The position numbers and the translations under genes were made by a program. This document shows positions 35,620 to 43,686 of a stretch of DNA of 64,000 bases, piece after piece. The first letter of the stretch is position 1. Each line of letters opens with the position of its first letter. This DNA is from Saccharospirillum sp039982735 (lineage in GTDB: Bacteria > Pseudomonadota > Gammaproteobacteria > Pseudomonadales > Natronospirillaceae): contig NZ_JBDWXV010000011.1 of assembly GCF_039982735.1 (NCBI RefSeq), positions 620,001-684,000 on the forward strand, given 5' to 3'. The notes under the pieces were generated by a model that searched no databases, was not told the origin of the DNA, and saw only the letters and a list, made by a program, of their open reading frames with translations.

Positions 35620-38463
35620 TCATTGATCAAGCAAAATTGCTTCATTAAGGAATTTTTCAAGCTGTTCAAGGTGCAATGCCATATACCCGGCTGCCGGTGA
35701 CGCCGATGCTTCACGTCCGGCATAGCTCAGGTGCAGTTTCGGGTTAACCCGTTGCAACGCCTTGCGCATGTGGTGCTGGCTGGAATACCAGGCGCCCTGA
35801 TTCATGGGCTCCTCCTGACTCCAGATCACCTCTTTTAGCTTGGGGTATGCCAGAAGGATTTCGTACAACCGGTCTTCCGGGAAGGGGTACAACTGCTCGA
35901 TCCGGATGATGGCAACGTGATTGGCGGATTCCTTGGCGCGCTTCTCGGTCAGGTCGTAGTAGACCTTGCCGGAGCACAGCACGACCCGGGTCACTTTCTT
36001 CGGATCAATGCTGCTGTCGGCTTCCGGCAGTACCGTCTGGAAGCTGCCATTGGCCAGTTCTTCCAGGCTGGAGACGGCGTCTTTGTGGCGCAACAGGCTC
36101 TTCGGAGACATCACCACCAACGGCTTGCGCAGGTTCCGCCGAGCCTGACGACGCAGCATGTGGAATACCTGAGCCGGTGTGGTCGGCATGCATACCTGAA
36201 TGTTCTGCTCGGCGCACATTTGCAGGAAGCGCTCGAGCCGAGCGGATGAATGCTCAGGCCCCTGCCCTTCATAGCCATGTGGCAACAGCATCACCAGGCC
36301 ACAGAGACGCCCCCATTTGTGTTCACCGGAGGTAATGAACTGGTCAATCACCACCTGCGCACCATTGGCGAAGTCACCAAACTGGGCTTCCCAGATCACC
36401 AGGGAGTTGGGCGTTGTGGTTGAATAACCGTACTCGAAGGCCACTACCGCTTCTTCAGACAGAAACGAATCGAACACTTCAAAGCTCGGCTGATCATCCG
36501 ACAGGTGAGCCAGCGGCGTGTAGGTACTGCCGTCTTTCTGATTGTGCAAGACCGCATGGCGGTGAACAAAAGTACCCCGGCCGGAATCCTGCCCGGTCAT
36601 CCGTACCGGATGACCGTCTTTTATCAGCGTCGCGTAGGCGAGCATTTCAGCCATGCCCCAGTTAATGGGCAAGGCACCCTTGGCCATCTTGGCCCGGTCT
36701 TCCAGAATCTTGTTGACCTGACGCTGCAGCGGAAAACCCTCTGGCAGGGTGTTCATCTGGTTAGCCAGATCCTGCAGGTCTTTCAACGGGTAGCTGGAGT
36801 CGTAATCATCGACTACCGGCTGGTTCAGGTAGGGTGACCAGTCGACAAACAGCGTCTTGTTCGGCTCTTTGACCAGTGACTTGACCACGTGCTCGCCGTT
36901 GTCGAGCAGATCCCGGTATTCATCGGCCATTGCCTTGGCGTCTGCTTCGGTAATGACTTCCTGTTCGATCAGGGATTCGATGTACAGCGCCAGCGATGTT
37001 TTGCGGCTGCGAATTGCCTGGTACATCATCGGCTGGGTCATCGCCGGCTCGTCGGCCTCGTTGTGGCCGCGGCGACGGTAACAGACCAGGTCGATCACTA
37101 CGTCTTTCTTGAACTGCTGACGGTAATCGACGGCCACCTGGGTCGCAAACACTACCGCTTCGGGGTCATCGCCGTTGACGTGCAGGATCGGCGCCTGAAC
37201 CATCTTGGCGATGTCGGTGCAGTACTCGGTCGAACGCGCATCCTCGCGCTTCGACGTGGTGAACCCGACCTGGTTGTTGATGATGATATGAACGGTCCCA
37301 CCGGTATTGAACGCCCGGGTCTGGGACATCTGGAAGGTTTCCATCACCACGCCCTGGCCAGCAAAGGCGGCGTCACCGTGGATATTGACCGGCACCACCT
37401 GATCTCTGGTGTTGTCCTTGCGGCGATCCTGACGGGCACGAACCGAGCCTTCTACCACCGGAGACACAATCTCCAGGTGAGATGGGTTAAAGGCCAGCGC
37501 CAGATGCACTTCGCCACCCTCGGTCATCACATTCGACGAAAAGCCCTGGTGGTACTTAACATCACCGGACCCCTGATCAAGGAACGACTTGCCTTCAAAT
37601 TCCTGGAACAGTTCAGACGGGTTCTTGCCCAGAATATTGACCAGCATGTTCAAACGGCCGCGGTGGGCCATGCCGATCACAATTTCCTTGGCACCGTAGC
37701 TGCCGCTGCGCTGAATCAGCTCATCCATCAGCGGGACCAGTGTTTCGCCGCCTTCAAGCCCGAACCGCTTGGTACCGGGGTACTTGGAGCCGAGGAATTT
37801 TTCCAACCCTTCCGAGGCCGTCAGCCGCTCAAGAATATGCTTTCGCGCTTGCGGCGAGTAATCGGGCTTGGAGCGAACCGACTCGATGCGCTGTTCTATC
37901 CAGCGACGTTCTGCGGTGTCGACAATATGGGTGAATTCGGTGCCAATGGATGAGCAATAGGTCTGTTCCAACGCATTGACGATGTCTTTCAGTGGTGCCT
38001 CTGACTTGCCAATATAGAGGTTGCCACACTGAAAAATCGTGTCTTCGTCAGCCGCAGAAAGCCCGTGGTATTGCAATTCCAGGTCCGGAACGTCGCCGCG
38101 AATGGCAATGCCGAGCGGATCCAGCTTGGCTTTCTGATGTCCACGGAACCTATAGGCCGTTGCAAGTTGATGGACCTGCACCTGCTTGCGCTCGTGCTCA
38201 GTGACGATGCTGGGAGCGAGTGTACTAGCCGCGACGTTGCGGGATTTGCCGAGAAGCAGGAAATGATCGCGAACCGGCGCATGAGGCGTGTCGGTCGTGA
38301 CTTTATCGTTAATGTTGGGGAGTTTGTCGAACACCGCGCGCCATTGCTCGGTGACGGAATTGGGGTCAGCCAGATAGGCTTCGAACATTTCATCAAGGTA
38401 GGCTTGGTTACCGCCCGATAGATGGGATGTAGACCAAAGTTCCTCCATGGTGCCGTTTTGCAT
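35620..38463 (-). CDS. sucA: 2-oxoglutarate dehydrogenase E1 component
   Basis: 947 residues, normal for E1o. The N-terminal E2-binding segment is LSGGNQAYLDEMFEAYL. TPP-enzyme motifs include IVIGMAHRGRLNMLVN and GDAAFAGQGVVMET. The C-terminal transketolase-like part has the VSHRH-type and YLPHGYEGQGPEHSSAR regions, here seen as LPHGYEGQGPEHSSARLERF. It decarboxylates 2-oxoglutarate with thiamine diphosphate and passes the succinyl group to SucB. It is separated from sdhB by 208 bases containing a hairpin. Confidence 0.98.
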   Translation of the reverse strand: MQNGTMEELWSTSHLSGGNQAYLDEMFEAYLADPNSVTEQWRAVFDKLPNINDKVTTDTPHAPVRDHFLLLGKSRNVAASTLAPSIVTEHERKQVQVHQLATAYRFRGHQKAKLDPLGIAIRGDVPDLELQYHGLSAADEDTIFQCGNLYIGKSEAPLKDIVNALEQTYCSSIGTEFTHIVDTAERRWIEQRIESVRSKPDYSPQARKHILERLTASEGLEKFLGSKYPGTKRFGLEGGETLVPLMDELIQRSGSYGAKEIVIGMAHRGRLNMLVNILGKNPSELFQEFEGKSFLDQGSGDVKYHQGFSSNVMTEGGEVHLALAFNPSHLEIVSPVVEGSVRARQDRRKDNTRDQVVPVNIHGDAAFAGQGVVMETFQMSQTRAFNTGGTVHIIINNQVGFTTSKREDARSTEYCTDIAKMVQAPILHVNGDDPEAVVFATQVAVDYRQQFKKDVVIDLVCYRRRGHNEADEPAMTQPMMYQAIRSRKTSLALYIESLIEQEVITEADAKAMADEYRDLLDNGEHVVKSLVKEPNKTLFVDWSPYLNQPVVDDYDSSYPLKDLQDLANQMNTLPEGFPLQRQVNKILEDRAKMAKGALPINWGMAEMLAYATLIKDGHPVRMTGQDSGRGTFVHRHAVLHNQKDGSTYTPLAHLSDDQPSFEVFDSFLSEEAVVAFEYGYSTTTPNSLVIWEAQFGDFANGAQVVIDQFITSGEHKWGRLCGLVMLLPHGYEGQGPEHSSARLERFLQMCAEQNIQVCMPTTPAQVFHMLRRQARRNLRKPLVVMSPKSLLRHKDAVSSLEELANGSFQTVLPEADSSIDPKKVTRVVLCSGKVYYDLTEKRAKESANHVAIIRIEQLYPFPEDRLYEILLAYPKLKEVIWSQEEPMNQGAWYSSQHHMRKALQRVNPKLHLSYAGREASASPAAGYMALHLEQLEKFLNEAILLDQ

Positions 38464-38582
38464 TGCTTGAACCCTGTTTGTTCAATACCGCGGAGAATAA
38501 TGATGCCAGAAGACATCGGCTCAATTTTCATCACTCAAATGCGCCCGGCCGACCCGAAAAACAACCAGCTGATCGCAAAACG

Positions 38583-38606
38583 CCCCGGTATCTGTCGATA
38601 CCGGGG
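38583..38606. terminator. Hairpin between sdhB and sucA
   Basis: CCCCGGTAT/ATACCGGGG is a perfect nine-base stem with a six-base loop, about 65 bases after the sdhB stop on the minus strand. It is followed by GCGTTTTGCG, so it is only a weak terminator; partial separation of sdh from suc is possible. Confidence 0.45.
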
Positions 38607-38671
38607 TTCAACCGCAGAGTGAAGCGGCTGCTACTTAGCCATCACTTAACGTAATCGCCTATAAACAGTGA

Positions 38672-39379
38672 TCAGGTCGCGTTGGCCAACAGCATAGACC
38701 GGATATGACCGATCGCACGCGTTGGGTTCAACCCTTTGGGGCACACACTGACACAATTCATGATACCACGGCAACGGAAGACACTGAACGGATCGTCCAG
38801 TTCTGCCAGACGATCCGCAGTAGCGGTATCGCGGCTGTCTGCCAGAAAGCGGTAGGCTTGCAGCAAACCTGCCGGGCCGACAAATTTGTCCGGGTTCCAC
38901 CAAAACGACGGACAGGAGGTTGAACAGCAGGCGCAAAGAATGCACTCGTAGAGGCCGTCGAGCTTTTCCCGGTCTTCCGGGCTTTGCAGCCGCTCAATGG
39001 CGGGTGCCGGCTGATCGTTGATCAGGAAAGGCTTGATTTTCTCGTACTGCTTGTAGAAAACACTCATGTCGACCACCAGGTCACGAATGACCGGCAGGCC
39101 CGGCAACGGGCGCACGACCAGTTTGTCGCGACCGCCCTTCACTTCGGACAGGGGCGTAATGCAGCCCAGGCCATTCTTGCCATTGATGTTCAAACCGTCT
39201 GAGCCGCAGACACCTTCACGGCAGGAGCGGCGATAGGATACAGAGGGGTCCTGTTCTTTCACCAGATTCAGAACATCGAGAACCATCAGATCCTTGTCTG
39301 CAGGGACATTGATGTCGTAATCCTGCATGTAGGGCTTCTTGTCGGTTTCCGGATTGTAGCGATACAGGCTGACTTTCAT
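38672..39379 (-). CDS. sdhB: Succinate dehydrogenase iron-sulfur subunit
   Basis: 235 residues with all three Fe-S ligand sets: the [2Fe-2S] region CREGVCGSDG...C (about 55-75), CILCACCSTSCPSFW (about 147-160) and CRGIMNCVSVCPKGLNP (about 205-220). It carries electrons from SdhA flavin to ubiquinone at the inner membrane. It starts nine bases after sdhA. Confidence 0.98.
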   Translation of the reverse strand: MKVSLYRYNPETDKKPYMQDYDINVPADKDLMVLDVLNLVKEQDPSVSYRRSCREGVCGSDGLNINGKNGLGCITPLSEVKGGRDKLVVRPLPGLPVIRDLVVDMSVFYKQYEKIKPFLINDQPAPAIERLQSPEDREKLDGLYECILCACCSTSCPSFWWNPDKFVGPAGLLQAYRFLADSRDTATADRLAELDDPFSVFRCRGIMNCVSVCPKGLNPTRAIGHIRSMLLANAT

Positions 39380-39388
39380 ACAACGCTC

Positions 39389-41161
39389 CTAGTAAGTCCG
39401 GATTTTAGGCTGGAAGGTATCAACGGTCTTCGGTGTGAAGTTCACCGCCCGCTTGCTGATCACTTTCTCGCCTGGCTTGAAGATGGAATGGCACAGCCAG
39501 TTTTCGTCGTCGCGCTCCTGATAATCTTCGCGGGCATGGGCACCGCGGCTCTCAGTTCGCTGTTCGGCCGACACCGCAGTTGCCTCGGCGACTTCCAGCA
39601 GGTTGGCCAGCTCGAGGGCTTCTATGCGTGCTGTGTTGAAGGCACGGCTCTTGTCGTCGAGACCAATATTGGCCACGCGCTCGCGAATCTCGGCCAGCTT
39701 GGCCAGGCCTTCGCCCATGCTCTTGCCTTCGCGGAACACGCCGAAGTGCAGTTGCATGCAGTTCTGCAGGTCTTTTTTGACGTCGGCCACTTTTTCGGTG
39801 CCCTTGCCATTCTCCAGTGCATCCAGTCGCGCCATGGCACGCTCGATATCCGCCTGAGTGGCAGCACTGGTTTCAAAGCCTTCACGCAAGGTTTTCTCGA
39901 TCTGCATACCGGCAGAACGACCGAAGACCACCAGATCCAGCAGGGAGTTGCCGCCCAGACGATTAGCCCCGTGAACCGAAACACAAGCGGCTTCGCCACA
40001 GGCGTAGAGACCGTCAATGACGTGGTCTTTGCCGTAGGCATCTACGGTCAGAGCCTGGCCGCCGATGTTGGTCGGAATACCGCCCATCATATAGTGGCAG
40101 GTCGGCACCACTGGAATGGGTTCCTTGGCCGGGTCAACGTGAGCAAAGGTTTTGGACAGCTCGACAATGCCAGGCAGGCGGCTTTGGAGCAGCTCTTCAC
40201 CCAGGTGGTCGAGTTTCAGGAAGACGTGATCGCCCTCCGGGCCGCCCCCGCGTCCTTCCAGCAATTCCAGAATCATTGACCGCGCAACAACGTCACGACC
40301 GGCCAGGTCTTTGGCGTTCGGCGCATAGCGTTCCATAAACCGCTCGCCGTCTTTGTTGATCAGGTAGCCCCCCTCACCCCGGCACCCTTCGGTTACCAGA
40401 GTACCGGCGCCGTAAATACCGGTTGGGTGGAACTGCCACATTTCCATATCCTGCACCGGGAAGCCCGCGCGCAATGCCATGCCAATGCCGTCGCCGGTAT
40501 TGATCAAAGCGTTGGTGGTGGAGGCATAGATGCGCCCTGCACCGCCGGTCGCCAGAACCGTGGCCTTGGACTGAATATGCACGGTTTCACCCGTTTCGAT
40601 ATCAATCGCCACCACACCGACAACGGCGTTGCTGTCGTTGGTGACCAGGTCGACGGCATACCATTCGTTCAGAAAGCTGGTACCTGCCTTCAGATTGCCC
40701 TGATAAAGCGTGTGCAACAGCGCATGACCGGTACGGTCGGCCGCAGCACAGGTACGAGAAGCCTGGCCGCCTTCGCCAAAGTTCTTGGACTGCCCACCAA
40801 AGGGGCGCTGGTAGATGCGGCCATTTTCAAAACGTGAAAACGGCAGCCCCATATGATCGAGCTCGAACACAGCCTGAGGGCCCACTGAACACATGTATTC
40901 AATCGCGTCCTGGTCGCCGATGTAATCGGAACCTTTGACGGTGTCATACATGTGCCAGCGCCAGTCATCATCCGGATCGGCACTGGCGATGGCGCAGGTG
41001 ATGCCACCCTGGGCCGATACCGTGTGAGAACGGGTTGGGAAAACTTTGGAGATTACCGCCGTGTTCAATCCGGATTCGGCCAGCTGCAACGCCGCCCGCA
41101 GGCCCGAACCACCGCCACCAACCACGATGGCGTCATATGTCATTGTCTTGATGTTAGCCAT
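39389..41161 (-). CDS. sdhA: Succinate dehydrogenase flavoprotein subunit
   Basis: 590 residues. The FAD-binding GGGGSGLRAALQLAESG is near residue 16, and the covalent flavin His is in TRSHTVSAQGG (about 46). HGANRLGGNSLLDLVVFG is the conserved C-terminal flavin contact. It oxidises succinate to fumarate on the cytoplasmic face. It starts three bases before sdhD ends, in the order sdhCDAB. Confidence 0.98.
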   Translation of the reverse strand: MANIKTMTYDAIVVGGGGSGLRAALQLAESGLNTAVISKVFPTRSHTVSAQGGITCAIASADPDDDWRWHMYDTVKGSDYIGDQDAIEYMCSVGPQAVFELDHMGLPFSRFENGRIYQRPFGGQSKNFGEGGQASRTCAAADRTGHALLHTLYQGNLKAGTSFLNEWYAVDLVTNDSNAVVGVVAIDIETGETVHIQSKATVLATGGAGRIYASTTNALINTGDGIGMALRAGFPVQDMEMWQFHPTGIYGAGTLVTEGCRGEGGYLINKDGERFMERYAPNAKDLAGRDVVARSMILELLEGRGGGPEGDHVFLKLDHLGEELLQSRLPGIVELSKTFAHVDPAKEPIPVVPTCHYMMGGIPTNIGGQALTVDAYGKDHVIDGLYACGEAACVSVHGANRLGGNSLLDLVVFGRSAGMQIEKTLREGFETSAATQADIERAMARLDALENGKGTEKVADVKKDLQNCMQLHFGVFREGKSMGEGLAKLAEIRERVANIGLDDKSRAFNTARIEALELANLLEVAEATAVSAEQRTESRGAHAREDYQERDDENWLCHSIFKPGEKVISKRAVNFTPKTVDTFQPKIRTY

Positions 41162-41164
41162 GCT

Positions 41165-41518
41165 TTATACACCCCATACAGCGGTAACACCGGTAACCAG
41201 GTAAACAAAAGCGGTTACAGCGATCACACATAAAAAGAAGAAGCGAACCCAGGTGTTTTTCAGGTAATCGGTCGCGACGGTCCACATGCCGATCCAGATA
41301 TGGCCGACCAGAGCCAGCAATGTGGCCAGCGTGAACAGTTTGACCCAGAACAAGGAGAAGAGGTGTTCCCATTCGTCATAACCCAGGTCCGGGTTGGCGA
41401 AGAACACACCAAGAATGAAGAGTGTATAGAGTGCCAGCAGAACCGCTGAGACACGTTGCACCAGCCAGTCAGAAAGGCCGCTACGGGTTAGATTCGTCAC
41501 ACTTTTTACCATACCCAA
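41165..41518 (-). CDS. sdhD: Succinate dehydrogenase membrane anchor subunit D
   Basis: 117 residues with three membrane helices (about 20-40, 53-75, 93-115). The second contains ALVGHIWIGMWTV, with the family His. It anchors SdhAB and helps form the quinone and heme b sites. It overlaps sdhC by 13 bases, so translation is coupled. Confidence 0.93.
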   Translation of the reverse strand: MGMVKSVTNLTRSGLSDWLVQRVSAVLLALYTLFILGVFFANPDLGYDEWEHLFSLFWVKLFTLATLLALVGHIWIGMWTVATDYLKNTWVRFFFLCVIAVTAFVYLVTGVTAVWGV

Positions 41519-41880
41519 ATCCCCATCAACACGATCACAACGACAGTCAGGACCAGGGTGATTTTGGCCGCCAGCGGCCCCCCTTCCTTCGTTTCAGCGA
41601 AACCGGCGTCCATGATCAGGTGCTTGATGCCGGCAAAGAGGTGGTAGATGACCAGAGACAAAATGCCCCAGGTAATCAGCTTGGCGAGTGGGTGGGTCAT
41701 GACGGCAACTGTCTGGTCAAACCCCTGACGGGACTCGAGGCTCAGACTTAAAGCCCAGACTAGAAAGCCCACGGCGACAAACAGCATGACGCCGGTGATT
41801 CGGTGCAGAATCGACGCTATGGCGGTGATCGGCATTTGGATCGTCGCCAGATCGAGGTTTTTCGGTCGGTGATCTTTCAC
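41506..41880 (-). CDS. sdhC: Succinate dehydrogenase cytochrome b556 subunit C
   Basis: 124 residues with three membrane helices. The motif SILHRITGVMLFVAVG (about residue 23-38) and the heme-ligand His in YHLFAGIKHLIMDAG (about 84) are as expected. It is the first gene of the sdhCDAB-sucAB-lpd-sucCD block and lies 89 bases from a good promoter. Confidence 0.95.
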   Translation of the reverse strand: MKDHRPKNLDLATIQMPITAIASILHRITGVMLFVAVGFLVWALSLSLESRQGFDQTVAVMTHPLAKLITWGILSLVIYHLFAGIKHLIMDAGFAETKEGGPLAAKITLVLTVVVIVLMGIWVW

Positions 41881-41968
41881 GGCAGTACACTCTTCTTATG
41901 GTGCGAACCCCTGAACCGGGGTGTTTGGAGTTGTTGGACAATTAAGCCCAACCCCGAAATGCGGCGGA

Positions 41969-41997
41969 ATTATAGAGACCGTCGAACACAATTACAA
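41969..41997 (-). promoter_or_regulatory. Sigma70-like promoter of sdhCDAB
   Basis: Read on the minus strand: TTGTAA (41997-41992), a 17-base spacer, and a perfect TATAAT (41974-41969), about 90 bases before the sdhC start. Confidence 0.65.
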
Positions 41998-42134
41998 ATG
42001 AACACTCCCGTGATCAGCCCGCCTGATCCGGGATTCATTAGCGGTCGCTATTGTATCGATTGATAAAAGGTTTCCACTTCGACTTTAGGGGGAGACATCG
42101 TTTTTTGCGTTCAAGCCGTAAGACTGAAGTCAAA

Positions 42135-42162
42135 TTGACAATCCCGACCAAGGCTCTATAGT
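42135..42162 (+). promoter_or_regulatory. Sigma70-like promoter of gltA
   Basis: A perfect TTGACA (42135-42140), a 16-base spacer and TATAGT (42157-42162), about 170 bases before the gltA start. Confidence 0.6.
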
Positions 42163-42333
42163 TGGCCCCGATTTTAAACTCTGAGTCACAACTGTATCAT
42201 CCGGCGTTGCTTTGAGGGCACTTATTTGCTGGCAATGCACGTCGCACGGGGCCTGCCCTACAGGCCCAACACGAGTTCACCCCATCCTGCGCCGATACTC
42301 CGGCGCCCAACACTGCTTTGAAGAGGAGGCCTC

Positions 42334-43611
42334 ATGACTGACAAGACAGCCAAGTTGGTCATCGAAGGACGCGACCCGATTGAATTGCCGATTTACTCCG
42401 GCACGCTGGGTCAGGATGTTGTAGACGTGCGGTCGCTGACCGCTCACGGCCTGTTCACCTATGATCCGGGCTTTGTCTCAACCGCGTCCTGCGAATCTGA
42501 AATCACCTATATCGATGGTGATAAAGGTGTCTTACTGCACCGGGGCTACCCTATCGATCAGTTGGCCGAGAATGCCGACTATCTGGATGTCTGCTACCTG
42601 TTGTTGTATGGAGATCTGCCAGATAACACCCAGAAAGGCGAGTTCAAGAACATCATCATGCACCACACCATGGTGCACGAGCAGATGCATGTGTTTTTCC
42701 AGGGGTTCCGCCGTGACTCCCACCCCATGGCGATCATGGTTGGCGTGGTTGGGGCCCTATCGGCCTTTTATCACGATTCGCTCGACATCAGCAACGATCA
42801 CCATCGTGAAGTCGCTGCGCACCGTCTGATTTCCAAAATGCCGACGCTGGCGGCCATGACCTACAAGTACTCAATGGGTCAGCCATTCATGTACCCGCGG
42901 AACGATCTGTCCTATGGTGGCAACTTTCTGCACATGATGTTCAGCACACCGGCCGAGGAATATACCGTGAACCCCGTCCTGGCGCGGGCCATGGACAAGA
43001 TTTTCACTCTCCATGCCGATCACGAGCAAAACGCCTCAACGTCAACGGTGCGGCTGGCCGGCTCATCCGGTGCCAACCCGTTCGCCTGCATTGCCGCCGG
43101 CATAGCAGCGCTCTGGGGGCCAGCACACGGCGGCGCCAACGAGGCGGTGCTGAACATGCTCGAAGAGATTGGTGATGAAGCCAACATCGAAGAGTACATC
43201 AAGCGCGCCAAAGACAAGGACGATCCGTTCCGTCTGATGGGCTTTGGCCATCGGGTCTACAAGAACTACGACCCACGCGCCAAGGTGATGAAAGCCACGT
43301 GCGATGAAGTGCTTGGCGAGCTGGGCATCAACAACGATCCGTTGCTGAAAATCGCCATGCGTCTGGAAAAAATTGCGCTGGAGGACCCCTACTTCGTCGA
43401 GAAGAAGCTCTACCCCAACGTCGATTTCTATTCAGGCATCATCTTCAAGGCGCTCGGCATCCCGAACGACATGTTCACGGTTTTGTTCGCAGTTGGCCGC
43501 ACGCCGGGCTGGATTGCCCATTGGAAAGAGATGATCAGTGGCAGCTACCGCATTGGACGGCCCCGTCAGCTCTACAAGGGCCACACCCAGCGGGACTTTC
43601 CCAAAAGCTGA
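42334..43611 (+). CDS. gltA: Citrate synthase, type II
   Basis: 425 residues, the length of the hexameric, NADH-inhibited type. Active-site regions are LHADHEQNASTSTVRLAGSS, WGPAHGGANEAV and GFGHRVYKNYDPRAKVM; the catalytic Asp lies in the later VDFYSGIIF segment. It condenses acetyl-CoA with oxaloacetate. It is divergent from the sdh-suc block, the same arrangement as in Pseudomonas. A strong ribosome site, AGAGGAGG, precedes the ATG. Confidence 0.98.
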   Translation: MTDKTAKLVIEGRDPIELPIYSGTLGQDVVDVRSLTAHGLFTYDPGFVSTASCESEITYIDGDKGVLLHRGYPIDQLAENADYLDVCYLLLYGDLPDNTQKGEFKNIIMHHTMVHEQMHVFFQGFRRDSHPMAIMVGVVGALSAFYHDSLDISNDHHREVAAHRLISKMPTLAAMTYKYSMGQPFMYPRNDLSYGGNFLHMMFSTPAEEYTVNPVLARAMDKIFTLHADHEQNASTSTVRLAGSSGANPFACIAAGIAALWGPAHGGANEAVLNMLEEIGDEANIEEYIKRAKDKDDPFRLMGFGHRVYKNYDPRAKVMKATCDEVLGELGINNDPLLKIAMRLEKIALEDPYFVEKKLYPNVDFYSGIIFKALGIPNDMFTVLFAVGRTPGWIAHWKEMISGSYRIGRPRQLYKGHTQRDFPKS

Positions 43612-43637
43612 GCGTTCCTTCACTGGAACGCAGCGAT

Positions 43638-43666
43638 AAAAAAACCGGCAACTGCCGGTTTTTTTT
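43638..43666. terminator. Bidirectional terminator between gltA and topA
   Basis: ACCGGCA-AC-TGCCGGT flanked by A's on the left and eight T's on the right. It serves both convergent genes. Confidence 0.9.
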
Positions 43667-43686
43667 GGTTCAAGGGTGCCAGTTAC

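Larger units (their letters stand above)
41881..42333. other. Divergent regulatory gap between sdhC and gltA
   Basis: 453 bases without a gene, holding one sigma70-like promoter in each direction (listed separately) and the short palindrome TATC-GATT-GATA at 42054-42065 between them, a possible regulator site of unknown identity. The gltA leader is about 165 bases. Confidence 0.6.

Noticed and set aside
37030..37953. Long antisense frames over sucA, sucC, fadB, topA and uup (up to 634 residues)
   Set aside because: Shadow frames produced by GC-rich codon bias opposite well-identified genes; they lack ribosome sites and family motifs.
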